Source: Streptomyces collinus Tu 365
GTDB lineage: Bacteria; Actinomycetota; Actinomycetes; Streptomycetales; Streptomycetaceae
Length of the DNA: 64,000 nucleotides
Direction of reading: 5' to 3'
Assembly: GCF_000444875.1 (NCBI RefSeq)
Contig: NC_021985.1
Location: 1,612,001 to 1,676,000, forward strand
Shown here: one piece after another, positions 35,452-44,152 of the stretch
How positions within the stretch are numbered: position 1 is the stretch's first letter
Layout: each line of letters opens with the position of its first letter
Notes under the pieces: model-generated
Seen by the model: only the letters and a program-made list of their open reading frames with translations
Told to the model about the DNA's origin: nothing
The model's database searches: none
Program-made: the position numbers and the translations under genes

Positions 35452-35922
35452 ATGGCCGCTCCGAAGGACCCGCGCCCCTGCTCCATCGCCGACGCCCTCG
35501 CCCTGGTCGGCGAGAAGTACTCCCTGCTCGTCCTGCGGGAGGTCTGCCTCGGCAACGGCCGCTTCGACCAGCTGGTGCGCAACATCGGCGCCCCGCGCGA
35601 CGTCCTGGCCGCCCGGCTGCGCCGGCTCGTCGAGGCGGGCATCCTCACCAAGCGCGTCTACAGCGAACGCCCGCAGCGCTTCGAGTACCGGCCCACCCAG
35701 GCCGGCCTCGAACTGGAGCCGGTCCTGATGACGCTCAAGGAGTGGGGCGACCGCCACCTGCGCCAGGGCACCGACCTGCCCATGGTCGTCGAGCACGTCT
35801 GCGGCCACGAACTGGTCCCGCGGGTCACCTGCTCCGCCTGCGGCGCCACGGTGCGCCACGAGGACCTGACGGCCCATCCGCAGGCGCCGGGCTGGACGGT
35901 GTCGGGCCCTACGGCGGTCTGA
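35452..35922 (+). CDS. HxlR-family transcriptional regulator
   Basis: A 156-aa winged-helix protein. HxlR landmarks are CSIADALALVGEKYSLLVLR, RFDQLVRNIGAPRDVLAARL and RLVEAGILTKRVYSERP. A C-terminal tail has CGHELVPRVTCSACGA, a potential zinc-binding set of three cysteines and a histidine that is beyond the basic HxlR fold. The ATG at 35452 lies 7 bases after TAGAAT (leaderless). It is divergent from the thiolase gene and probably regulates it; ligand unknown, perhaps an acyl-CoA. Confidence 0.87.
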   Translation: MAAPKDPRPCSIADALALVGEKYSLLVLREVCLGNGRFDQLVRNIGAPRDVLAARLRRLVEAGILTKRVYSERPQRFEYRPTQAGLELEPVLMTLKEWGDRHLRQGTDLPMVVEHVCGHELVPRVTCSACGATVRHEDLTAHPQAPGWTVSGPTAV

Positions 35923-36082
35923 GGCCCACCCGAGTCCCACGCCGGTGCGGCGCGTCCGGCGGACCGGCGGGAGGCGTCCGGGTCCGCCCCACCCCTGTGT
36001 GCGCGCCACTCGCGGAGCCCGCTACGCTGCACTGGTCATTTGGTCATTCCTTTACCTCTCCGCACTTGGACGCCATCCCCCC

Positions 36083-36958
36083 ATGTCTTGGTTCGAATCC
36101 CTCGTCCTCGGGCTCGTCCAGGGGCTGACCGAGTTCCTGCCCGTCTCCTCCAGCGCGCACCTGCGGCTCACGGCGGCGTTCTCGGGGTGGGAGGACCCCG
36201 GCGCGGCCTTCACCGCGATCACGCAGATAGGCACCGAGGCCGCCGTCCTCATCTACTTCCGCACGGACATCGGACGGATCCTCTCGGCCTGGTTCCGGTC
36301 ACTGTTCGACAAGGCGATGCGGCGGGACCACGACGCGCAGATGGGCTGGCTGGTGATCGTCGGCTCGATCCCGATCGGCGTGCTGGGCGTGACGCTCAAG
36401 GACCAGATCGAGGGGCCGTTCCGCGACCTGCGGGTCACGGCGACGATGCTCGTGGTCGTCGGCGTGGTCATCGGCGTCGCGGACCGACTGGCCGCGCGCG
36501 ACGAGAACGGCGGCCGGCACCGGGCGCCCAAGCAGCGCAAGACGCTGGAGAACCTGGGCGTCAGGGACGGCCTGGTCTTCGGCCTCTGCCAGGCGTGCGC
36601 CCTCGTCCCCGGCGTCTCCCGCTCCGGCGCGACGATCAGCGGCGGCCTCTTCATGGGCTACCGGCGTGAAGCGGCGGCCCGTTACTCCTTCCTGCTCGCC
36701 GTCCCGGCCGTCCTCGCGTCCGGCGTCTTCGAGGTGAAGGACTCCGTGGGCGGCGGGGACGTGGCGTGGGGCCCGACCCTGTTCGCCACGGGCATCGCCT
36801 TCGCGTCGGGATACGCGGTGATCGCATGGTTCATGAAGTGGATCTCCCACAAGAGCTTCATGCCGTTCGTCTGGTACCGCGTCGTCCTCGGCATCGTCAT
36901 CATCGCGCTGGTGACGGCGGGCGTCCTCAGCCCGCACGCGGCCGAGTCGGCGAGCTGA
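36083..36958 (+). CDS. uppP: Undecaprenyl-diphosphatase
   Basis: A 291-aa membrane enzyme of the BacA/UppP family that recycles undecaprenyl diphosphate for cell-wall synthesis; overproduction is known to give bacitracin resistance. Both active-site loops are clear: LVQGLTEFLPVSSSAHLRL at the N-terminus and VPGVSRSGATISGG in the middle, with the conserved Glu, His and Arg present. A polar insert DENGGRHRAPKQRK separates the halves. The ATG at 36083 is where the conserved N-terminus begins; there is no good ribosome site. Confidence 0.93.
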   Translation: MSWFESLVLGLVQGLTEFLPVSSSAHLRLTAAFSGWEDPGAAFTAITQIGTEAAVLIYFRTDIGRILSAWFRSLFDKAMRRDHDAQMGWLVIVGSIPIGVLGVTLKDQIEGPFRDLRVTATMLVVVGVVIGVADRLAARDENGGRHRAPKQRKTLENLGVRDGLVFGLCQACALVPGVSRSGATISGGLFMGYRREAAARYSFLLAVPAVLASGVFEVKDSVGGGDVAWGPTLFATGIAFASGYAVIAWFMKWISHKSFMPFVWYRVVLGIVIIALVTAGVLSPHAAESAS

Positions 36959-37151
36959 CGCGGGCCGGCCGCCCGTACTCCGCTCCCGCACCCCCGTTTC
37001 GGCCATCCACGGACCAGCAATCCTGGCAGGCATATGCCCGCTGGGCTGGCACGACTCCCGTCGGACCCTCGTCACGGCGGTGACCAACCCCATACGTTCT
37101 GCGTAGCCACGCGGTAGCGCTGTGTCAGTGCTTGCCCCTAGGCTTGTCCGC

Positions 37152-37331
37152 ATGTCCCCCGATTCCCTCCTCCCTGGTTCCGTGCGGTCGGCCGCCGAGG
37201 TGAACGAGCAGATCCGGGCGCTGTGGCTGCGTGCGGGCGGCACCCTGTCGGCCCAGGAACGCTCGGAGTACGAGCTGTTGGTGGTCGAGTGGGCCGAGGC
37301 GATCCGCGCGGCGGTCATCGAGGCGGCCTGA
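37152..37331 (+). CDS. Small conserved-looking protein
   Basis: A 59-aa acidic helical protein (VNEQIRALWLRAGG, then YELLVVEWAEAIRAA). Not recognised. Evidence for a real gene: TAGGCT 7 bases before the ATG (leaderless pattern), strong Streptomyces codon bias and a normal stop. It precedes the Mrr/TerD gene by 211 bp on the same strand, so a functional link is possible but unsupported. Confidence 0.65.
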   Translation: MSPDSLLPGSVRSAAEVNEQIRALWLRAGGTLSAQERSEYELLVVEWAEAIRAAVIEAA

Positions 37332-37453
37332 CTCCACGGACCCACCGGCGCCCGGCCCCTGTCCACCGGGGCCCGGCCCCGTCCGGTCACGGCCGGGCGG
37401 CCCGCGACCGCGGACACGCGGGCACATCCCCGTCGTGATCTCCCGCCGGGCGA

Positions 37454-37515
37454 TTCATGACATGGCCATCACTGGCTAGAGTTGTCGGGTCGAAACTGGT
37501 TGTGGGGACAACCAG
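37454..37515 (+). promoter_or_regulatory. Promoter and 5'-leader dyad of the Mrr/TerD gene
   Basis: TTCATG (37454-37459) and TAGAGT (37477-37482) are spaced 17 bp as -35 and -10. Just downstream, CTGGTTGT (37496-37503) and ACAACCAG (37508-37515) form a perfect 8-bp dyad around GGGG, placed at about +8 of the transcript. It could be an operator or an RNA hairpin. Confidence 0.5.
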
Positions 37516-37542
37516 CGCGCGCCTCGGGGAGGGCATCCACGC

Positions 37543-39612
37543 ATGAGTCGTCGTTCTGGTGGCATGGTCGGCGTCTGGGCTGAGATGCAGAGGCAGCAGC
37601 AGCGCCAGGTGGAGGCCGACGCCAGGCGACGCAGACAAGAGGCGCAGCAGGCCCGTGCCTACGAACGGCGGGCCGCCCAGAGCCACCGCGAGTACATGCA
37701 GGCGGAGGCGCTGCGCCGCACGGAGGAACTGGACGCGCAGGTCGCGTCGTTGCAGGGGCTCCTCGCCGCGGGCTGCCGTGCACCCGCCTTCCGGGCGTCC
37801 TCCCTCACGCGCCCCGAAGAGGTGCAGCCGTTCGCCCCGGGACCGCTGGCGCAGCCCGTGCCGATGCCGAACGCCGAGCACTACCAGGCGCAGAGCGGCT
37901 GGACCGCCGGCCGCCGGGGCCAGGCGCAGGCCGAGGCCCGGGCGCGCTTCGAGCACGACTGGTACGCCGCCCAGGCCGCGGAGACGCGGCGGCAGCAGCA
38001 ACTGGCCGCCTACCAGCGCGAGTACCAGCAGTGGGCCGACGCCCAGCTGGCCGAGGTGCGCCGGCACAACGCCTCCGTCGGTGAGCTGACCGAGGGCGTG
38101 CGGCGCCGCGACCCGGACGCCGTGGTCGAGTACTTCTCCGCCGCCCTCTACGCCTCGACCGCGTGGCCGGAGGACTTCCCCCGCCAGGTGGCGGCGGCCT
38201 ACGACGCGGCGGCCGGAGGGCTGGTGCTGGACTGGGAGCTGCCCGCCTTCGACGTCGTCCCCGAGGCCAAGTCCGTGCGCTACGTGTACGGGGTGGACCA
38301 GCACAAGGAGACGGCCCGGCCGGTGACCCAGCGCAGGGCCCTGTACCGGGAGGTCCTCGCCCAGTGCCTGCTGCTCGTGCTGCACGAGCTCTTCGCCGCG
38401 GACGAACCGGGCGCGCTGGAGTCGGTGACGGTGAACGGGTTCGTGGACGGGCACGACCCGACGACGGGCCGCCCCGACCACATCGTCCTGGCGACCGTGA
38501 TGGCCCCGCGCGCCACGTTCCGCGGCCTGCACCTGGCCCAGGTGGACGCCTGCAGCTGCCTGGCCGACGCGCTGCACGGGCAGCTCTCGGCCCGTCCCGA
38601 CCAGCTCACGCCGGTCCGGCCGAACCGCCGTCCGCAGCAGGTCGGAAACCGCGTCGTCGCGCACGGCGGCGACGAGGAACCCGACCTGTACGAGATGGAC
38701 CCGATCGCCTTCGAGAACCTCGTCGCCGAGCTCTTCCGGGCCATGGGCATGCAGGCCGTCACCACCCAGCGCTCGAACGACGGCGGGGTGGACGTCGACG
38801 CTCTCGATCCCGCGCCGATCCGGGGCGGCAAGATCGTCGTCCAGGTGAAGCGCTACCGCAACACCGTGCCGCCCACCGCCGTGCGCGACCTGTACGGGAC
38901 CGTGCAGGACGCCGGCGCCAACAAGGGCGTCCTCGTGACGACGTCCCGGTTCGGCCCCGGCTCGCACACCTTCGCCAACGGCAAGCCGCTGGAACTGATC
39001 TCGGGTCCGGAACTCGTCGACCTGCTGCACCGCCACGGGCTCCGTGGCTGCCTCGGCGAGGGCGCCCGCCGCTCCGGGGCGCGGACCCCGGCGCCGACCG
39101 CCACGGTGCCGGACCTCCGGCTGCCCGACGACTACAACGTCCTCGGCATGTCGTGGACGGGAAGCGTCGCCCTGGACGTGTGCGCCCTCGTCTGCCGCGG
39201 GAACCGGGTCCTCAGCGACGAGCACTTCGTCTTCTACAACAACCCGCGGACCCCGGACGGCAGCGTGCGCGCCGTGCCCGCCCGCGGCCCCGACAAGGCG
39301 GCGATCTGCGTCTCCTTCGACGCGCTGCCGGACGAGGCCGACCGCTTCGTCCTCGTGGCGGCCATCGACCCCGAGGCCGATCCGCACGCCGACCTCGCCG
39401 GCTTCACGGACGCGTGCATCCGGCTCCTCGATCCCGGGCTGAACGAACTCGGCACACTCGCGGTCTCCGACGGCCGGCCCCAGGAGACCGCCCTGGTGCT
39501 CGGCTCCTTCCGCCGCCGGTCGAACGGCGACTGGGACTTCGTCCTCGGCGGCAAGGGCTATCCGGGCGGCCTGGAGGAACTCGTCAACGACTACGGAATC
39601 GAGGTCGAGTAA
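37543..39612 (+). CDS. Coiled-coil / Mrr-type endonuclease / TerD-domain fusion
   Basis: A 689-aa three-part protein. Residues 1-190 are charged coiled coil (QRQQQRQVEADARRRRQEAQ). A middle region of about 190 residues is unassigned. An Mrr-like restriction endonuclease domain spans about 384-510: EMDPIAFENLVAELF, GGVDVDA and VQVKRY give the PD-(D/E)XK core. A C-terminal TerD/stress-protein domain spans about 526-687 (NVLGMSWTGSVALDVCALV, DKAAICVSFDALP, ETALVLGSFRR). Mrr enzymes cut modified DNA; TerD domains bind calcium and belong to a tellurite/phage-resistance-linked network. The fusion suggests a stress- or phage-responsive nuclease acting alone. No methylase gene is adjacent. Confidence 0.85.
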   Translation: MSRRSGGMVGVWAEMQRQQQRQVEADARRRRQEAQQARAYERRAAQSHREYMQAEALRRTEELDAQVASLQGLLAAGCRAPAFRASSLTRPEEVQPFAPGPLAQPVPMPNAEHYQAQSGWTAGRRGQAQAEARARFEHDWYAAQAAETRRQQQLAAYQREYQQWADAQLAEVRRHNASVGELTEGVRRRDPDAVVEYFSAALYASTAWPEDFPRQVAAAYDAAAGGLVLDWELPAFDVVPEAKSVRYVYGVDQHKETARPVTQRRALYREVLAQCLLLVLHELFAADEPGALESVTVNGFVDGHDPTTGRPDHIVLATVMAPRATFRGLHLAQVDACSCLADALHGQLSARPDQLTPVRPNRRPQQVGNRVVAHGGDEEPDLYEMDPIAFENLVAELFRAMGMQAVTTQRSNDGGVDVDALDPAPIRGGKIVVQVKRYRNTVPPTAVRDLYGTVQDAGANKGVLVTTSRFGPGSHTFANGKPLELISGPELVDLLHRHGLRGCLGEGARRSGARTPAPTATVPDLRLPDDYNVLGMSWTGSVALDVCALVCRGNRVLSDEHFVFYNNPRTPDGSVRAVPARGPDKAAICVSFDALPDEADRFVLVAAIDPEADPHADLAGFTDACIRLLDPGLNELGTLAVSDGRPQETALVLGSFRRRSNGDWDFVLGGKGYPGGLEELVNDYGIEVE

Positions 39613-39692
39613 CCCCTCGCCGCGGCGCGCCGGCGCACCCGAAGTCCGTCGGCCCTCTTGGCACCTGGGCCCCGGTGGCCAACACTGTGCCG

Positions 39693-40175
39693 ATGACGCA
39701 GCGCATGGAGCTCGCCACCGTGATGGACCGGCTGGCCGTGGACGAGGTGGTCACCGAGTACGCGGTGGCCGTGGACGACGGTGACTGGGCGGCCTACCGA
39801 GAGCTGTTCACGGCGGACGGGCGGGCCGACTACCGGTCCGCCGGCGGCATCGAGGGGGAGGCCGGCCAGGTGGCCGGATGGCTCGCGGGGAGCCTGGAGC
39901 CGTTCGCGATGCGGCAGCACCTGATCGTCAACCGGCAGGTGCGGTTCGGGATTCTGGAGCACGACACCGGGGACACGGCCCAGGTGCGTGCCGACTACCT
40001 CAACCCGATGCGGTTCGCCGGCGACGGCGGCTCCGGCGCGCCCGATCTGGTGTGCGGCGGCCGGTACGCGTTCGGGCTGCTGCGCACCGCTGAGGGCTGG
40101 CGGCTGCGGCGGGTCGCGGTGGAGGAGAGGTGGCGCCGGATGCCGGAGCGCGGCCCGGCGGCCGTGCCCGGGTGA
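39693..40175 (+). CDS. SnoaL/NTF2-like protein
   Basis: A 160-aa alpha+beta-barrel protein of the SnoaL_4/bile-acid-dehydratase-like type: DRLAVDEVVTEYAVAVDDGD, then YRELFTADGRADYRSAGG, RQHLIVNRQV and a C-terminal GWRLRRVAVEERW. The family includes cyclases, dehydratases and ligand-binding proteins; the reaction cannot be told here. It lies 80 bp after the Mrr/TerD gene and 81 bp before lnt. Confidence 0.8.
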   Translation: MTQRMELATVMDRLAVDEVVTEYAVAVDDGDWAAYRELFTADGRADYRSAGGIEGEAGQVAGWLAGSLEPFAMRQHLIVNRQVRFGILEHDTGDTAQVRADYLNPMRFAGDGGSGAPDLVCGGRYAFGLLRTAEGWRLRRVAVEERWRRMPERGPAAVPG

Positions 40176-40256
40176 GCCCCGCCAGCTCCCGGCGCCCTCT
40201 GTCGGAGATCGCTCCCGGCGCGCACACTGTAGAGAGCGCTGGGTAGGGAGACCTCC

Positions 40257-41831
40257 ATGAGGACGATCGACCGCTGGCTCACCTCCCCGTGGCGGCGCTC
40301 GTGCGCCGTCGCCGTCGCGGGCGCGCTGCCCGTGCTCGCCTTCCCCGCGCCGTCGCTGTGGTGGTTCGCGTACGTGGCGCTGGTGCCCTGGATCCTGCTG
40401 GCGCGCTCGGCGCCGACCGGGCGGCGTGCGGCGTACGACGGCTGGTGCGGCGGCTTCGGCTACATGATCGCCATGCACCACTGGCTGCTGCCCAGCCTGC
40501 ACGTGTTCATCTTCCTGATCGCCGGGCTGCTGAGTGCGCTGTGGATGCCCTGGGGCTGGCTGACCCGCCGGTATCTCGGCGGGACGCCGTCGCCGGGGCG
40601 GGCCGCGGCCGCGCTGCTGGTGCTGCCGTCGGCGTGGCTGGCGGTGGAACTGGTCCGCTCCTGGCAGGGCCTCGGCGGGCCCTGGGGCATGCTCGGCTCC
40701 AGCCAGTGGCAGGTCGGCCCGGCGCTGCGGCTGGCGTCGGTGGGCGGGGTGTGGCTGCTCAGCTTCCTGGTGGTGGCGGTGAACGTCACGGTCGCGGTGC
40801 TGGTGTCGGTGCGGGAGGCCCGGGTGCCCGCGGTGGCCTCCCTGGTGGCCACGGCGGCGGCGACCTCGGCCGCCTGGGTGTGGGCGCCGCGCCCGGACGT
40901 CGACGGCGGGGTGCGGATCGCCGTGGTGCAGCCGGGCGTGGTGGACGGGCACGCCAGCGCCGAGAAGCGGTTCGACCGGGAGGAGCGGCTGACCCGGCGG
41001 CTGGCCGGGCAGGACGTCGACCTGGTGGTCTGGGGCGAGTCCAGCGTCGGCTTCGACCTGGGGCAGCGGCCCGACCTGGCCCGGCGGATCGCCGCGCTGT
41101 CCCGGGAGACGGGCGCCGACGTGCTGGTGAACGTGGACGCCCGGCGGGCCGACCGGCCCGGCATCTACAAGAGTTCGGTGCTCGTCGGCCCCGACGGCCC
41201 GACCGGCCAGCGCTACGACAAGATGCGGCTGATCCCGTTCGGCGAGTACATACCCGCCCGCTCCGTGCTCGGCTGGGCCACCTCGGTCGGCAAGGCGGCC
41301 GGCGAGGACCGGCGGCGCGGCACCGAGCAGGTCGTGATGCACGTCGGGCACGGACTGCGGGTCGGCCCGCTGGTGTGCTTCGAGACCGCGTTCCCCGACA
41401 TGAGCCGCCATCTCGCCGAGGACGGCGCGGACGTGCTCCTCGGCCAGTCCTCCACCTCGACCTTCCAGCACAGCTGGGCCCCCGAGCAGCACGCGTCGCT
41501 GGCCGCGCTGCGCGCCGCCGAGACCGGCCGTCCGATGGTGCATTCGACCCTGACCGGCGTGTCCGCCGTCTACGGCCCGGACGGCCGGCGCCTCGGCCCG
41601 TGGCTCGGCATCGGCGCGAGCACCGCCCGCGTGTACGACGTCCCGCTCGCACACGGCGTCACGCCGTACGTCCGCTACGGCGACTGGCCCGTGCACGGAG
41701 CGCTGCTGGTGCTGGCCGGGCTGGGCGCGACCGAGGGGATCCGGGCGCTCAGGCAGCGCCGGAGCGGTGCGGAACCGCTCGTACCACCCGCTCGCACAGC
41801 TCATGGGTCGCCAGCGCGTCCCGGGCGCTGA
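40257..41831 (+). CDS. lnt: Apolipoprotein N-acyltransferase
   Basis: A 524-aa membrane enzyme that adds the third acyl chain to the N-terminal cysteine of lipoproteins. Six to seven hydrophobic segments precede a carbon-nitrogen-hydrolase domain whose triad is visible: Glu in WGESSVG (about 260), Lys in YDKMRLIPFGEY (about 322) and Cys in VCFETAFP (about 376). GGGAG precedes the ATG. The last 28 codons overlap the end of the convergent oxidoreductase gene by 83 bp. Streptomyces carry two Lnt homologues; this looks like one of them. Several lipoproteins in the window are potential substrates. Confidence 0.9.
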   Translation: MRTIDRWLTSPWRRSCAVAVAGALPVLAFPAPSLWWFAYVALVPWILLARSAPTGRRAAYDGWCGGFGYMIAMHHWLLPSLHVFIFLIAGLLSALWMPWGWLTRRYLGGTPSPGRAAAALLVLPSAWLAVELVRSWQGLGGPWGMLGSSQWQVGPALRLASVGGVWLLSFLVVAVNVTVAVLVSVREARVPAVASLVATAAATSAAWVWAPRPDVDGGVRIAVVQPGVVDGHASAEKRFDREERLTRRLAGQDVDLVVWGESSVGFDLGQRPDLARRIAALSRETGADVLVNVDARRADRPGIYKSSVLVGPDGPTGQRYDKMRLIPFGEYIPARSVLGWATSVGKAAGEDRRRGTEQVVMHVGHGLRVGPLVCFETAFPDMSRHLAEDGADVLLGQSSTSTFQHSWAPEQHASLAALRAAETGRPMVHSTLTGVSAVYGPDGRRLGPWLGIGASTARVYDVPLAHGVTPYVRYGDWPVHGALLVLAGLGATEGIRALRQRRSGAEPLVPPARTAHGSPARPGR

Positions 41832-42660
41832 GCACCTTGCCCGCGCGGACGGCGTCGAGGAAGGCGAGGACCGCCTGCTCGATGCCGCGCTGCCGGGCCA
41901 CGGGCACCCAGTCGCCGCGCCGGCGCAGCGTCGGCTGCCCCTTGTGGTCGACGACCTCGGCGAGGTTGAGCACCTGGCGCTTGGTGTCCTGCCCGGAGAC
42001 CTCCAGGATCTCCTCGGCGGAACCGCTGAGCCGGTTCATGACCCCGAGCGCGGTGAAGCCGTCCCCGGCGAGCTGGAGCACGACGTGGTGCAGCAGGCCG
42101 CCCTCGGTGCGGGCGCGCACGGTGACGTCGTCGACGGGGCCGGGCACCAGGAACCGCAGGGTGTCGACGACGTGGATGAAGTCGTCGAGGATCATCGAGC
42201 GGGGCTCCTCGGGCAGCCCGACCCGGTTCTTCTGCATGAGGATCAGCTCGCGCGGGTGCTCCAGGCACTGCGTGTAGCCGGGGGCGTGGCGGCGGTTGAA
42301 GCCGACGAACAGCGTCACCCCGCGCTCCTCGGCCAGGGTCACCAGACGCTCGGAGTCGGCGAGTTCGTAGGCGAGCGGCTTGTCGACGTACGTGGGTACG
42401 CCCGCCTGAAGCAGCCGCGTGACGATCTCCGGGTGGACGGCGGTGGGCGCGTGCACGAAGGCGGCGTCGAGACCGGCGTCCAGCAGCGCGTCCAGGCTCG
42501 TGTGCCGCTGCCCCGCGGGCAGGTGCAGCGTGTCCGCGACCCGCTCCAGCGTGGCGGGCGTCCGGGTCTGGAGGTGCAGGTCGATCCCCGGCTGGGTGGC
42601 CAGCACCGGCAGATAGGCCTTCTGCGCGATGTCCCCGAGTCCGATGCAGCCGACCTTCAC
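41749..42660 (-). CDS. Gfo/Idh/MocA family oxidoreductase
   Basis: A 303-aa NAD(P)-dependent oxidoreductase. The N-terminal Rossmann motif is VKVGCIGLGDIAQKAYLPVL; the family EKP motif appears as VDKPLAYEL; VGFNRRHAPGY and DDFIHVVDTLRFL mark the C-terminal domain. Substrates are usually sugars or inositols. The GTG at 42660 has AGGGGAG upstream. Its 3' end overlaps lnt tail to tail by 83 bp, so the two messages would be complementary there. Confidence 0.87.
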   Translation of the reverse strand: MKVGCIGLGDIAQKAYLPVLATQPGIDLHLQTRTPATLERVADTLHLPAGQRHTSLDALLDAGLDAAFVHAPTAVHPEIVTRLLQAGVPTYVDKPLAYELADSERLVTLAEERGVTLFVGFNRRHAPGYTQCLEHPRELILMQKNRVGLPEEPRSMILDDFIHVVDTLRFLVPGPVDDVTVRARTEGGLLHHVVLQLAGDGFTALGVMNRLSGSAEEILEVSGQDTKRQVLNLAEVVDHKGQPTLRRRGDWVPVARQRGIEQAVLAFLDAVRAGKVLSARDALATHELCERVVRAVPHRSGAA

Positions 42661-42873
42661 GTGCTCTCCCCTGCCGCTCGCGTGCGCGTACTCCCCCGGC
42701 AGCATACGGGGACCGCCGTCCGGACAAGCCGCCGAAGCCCGGCGCCATCGGCACCCGGAACGTCACCTTCCGGGCGGCAGGGCCCTTCGTTAGGGGCAGG
42801 AGATCACCCGTGCGGGGGCATCCGCGTACGGTGCGCGGTGCCAAGGGGGGCGCCGAACCAGCACAGTTGCCGG

Positions 42874-43338
42874 GTGCATCGAACGACGACGACCGCAGCG
42901 CTCCTGGTCACCGTGGCCGTCTCGGCCCTGTCCGGCTGTGTGACGGTACAGCGCCCGGCGACCCCCGGACCACTGCCGGACACGGCGCCTTCGCGGCTCA
43001 CGGCGGCCCAGCCCGACGGCAGCGCGCAGCCGCGGGTGGTGCAGGCACCGGCCCGCGAGGCCCTGGAGATGGCCGGCCCGTCCGGACACCCGCACCGCAC
43101 CGCACCGGCCGCCCCGCACCGGGCGGAGCCCGCGCCACCGGCCGCGCACCGCCCGCCGGCGCCACCCGCCCTCCCGCGGCCACACCCGGAACCCGCACAC
43201 CGGCGCCCGGCCGACCCCCCGGCCCTGCCCCGCCCGGCACGCGGCGCCGAGGAACTCTGCGCCCTCGGCCGCAAGTACGGCGGCTGGCGCGGCGACAGCC
43301 CGGAGTCGGTGATCTGCGAACGGACGTACGGCCGTTGA
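42874..43338 (+). CDS. Proline-rich lipoprotein
   Basis: A 154-aa secreted protein with a lipoprotein signal: VHRTTTTAALLVTVAVSAL followed by the lipobox LSGC. The mature part is a Pro/Ala/His-rich stretch of about 100 residues that could span the cell wall. A short C-terminal domain (ALGRKYGGWRGDSPESVICE) carries two cysteines. The GTG at 42874 has no clear ribosome site. Function unknown. Lnt, encoded nearby, would acylate it. Confidence 0.72.
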   Translation: MHRTTTTAALLVTVAVSALSGCVTVQRPATPGPLPDTAPSRLTAAQPDGSAQPRVVQAPAREALEMAGPSGHPHRTAPAAPHRAEPAPPAAHRPPAPPALPRPHPEPAHRRPADPPALPRPARGAEELCALGRKYGGWRGDSPESVICERTYGR

Positions 43339-43459
43339 CCGCGCCTGCGGGGACACGACCACGAACCCCCGCCGCCTGCGAGCGGTGCAGGACCCTCGCC
43401 TGATGGGCCGAGGAGCGCGGGGCATCAGCCGAGGCCGCAGGCGCGGCGGCTCCGGCTGA

Positions 43460-43528
43460 GGGGCGCGGCGGCTTCACCCGCCGGTCGCGGGTGCAGCCGT
43501 GGCAAGCGGTGAAGCCGCACCGCGCCCC
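43460..43528. terminator. Long bidirectional hairpin terminator
   Basis: GGGGCGCGGCGGCTTCACC (43460-43478) pairs with 43508-43528 (core GGTGAAGCCG, outer CCGCGCCCC) apart from a 2-base bulge. It lies between the convergent lipoprotein and TPR-like genes, immediately before the latter's stop. Confidence 0.75.
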
Positions 43529-43531
43529 GGT

Positions 43532-44056
43532 TCAGGTGGTGGGGCGTTGGCGGGGTGGGCTCCAGTGGTCGCCGCCCGGGGAGTCGTCCTCGCCCAGGCG
43601 GGATTCGAGGCGGCTGATCGCCGCCCAGACTCCGTCGCCGTAGCCGTCGTCGGAGAGGGAACCGGCGGCGTGGCGGGCCCGGCGCAGATGGCTGTGGGCG
43701 GCTTCGGCGCGGCCCAGTTTGGCGTAGTCGGCGGCCAGGTTGAGGTGCAGGGAGGGCAGGAAGGCGCGGACGCTCGGCGGGTCACCGGCCGAGCGGTCGC
43801 CCGCCAGCTCCTCCGCCGCCGACAACGCCCGCAGGTCCCAGGCCAGTTCGTCGGACGGGTCGTCCTGGGTGTCGGCCAGGTAGTGGGCCAGGGTGCAGCG
43901 GTGCAGCGCGGCCCCGTGCTCGCCGATCTCCGCCCACAGCTGGAGGAAGCGGTGCCGGGCCTCCTCACGGTCGCCGCCGTGATGCAGCATCACGACCTGC
44001 CCGATCCGCGTCAGCACGGCGTCCGGTGCCGCCTGCTCCTGTCGCTCCGCCACCAC
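43532..44056 (-). CDS. Tetratricopeptide-like helical protein
   Basis: A 174-aa helical protein with TPR-like spacing (LNLAADYAKLGRAEAAHSHL and DREEARHRFLQLW). Homologues are small cytoplasmic proteins of unknown role; a protein-interaction function is likely. Starts with tandem GTG codons (44056, 44053) just after GGAGGAC; the second has the better spacing. Confidence 0.65.
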   Translation of the reverse strand: MVAERQEQAAPDAVLTRIGQVVMLHHGGDREEARHRFLQLWAEIGEHGAALHRCTLAHYLADTQDDPSDELAWDLRALSAAEELAGDRSAGDPPSVRAFLPSLHLNLAADYAKLGRAEAAHSHLRRARHAAGSLSDDGYGDGVWAAISRLESRLGEDDSPGGDHWSPPRQRPTT

Positions 44057-44152
44057 GTCCTCCGGGCCGTCGTCGGCCGTCTGCTCAGCCGTCTGCCCCG
44101 ACGCTAACCGGCGGCGCGGAGAATCCCCGGCAGGCGGCCCCGTGGGCGCGGG

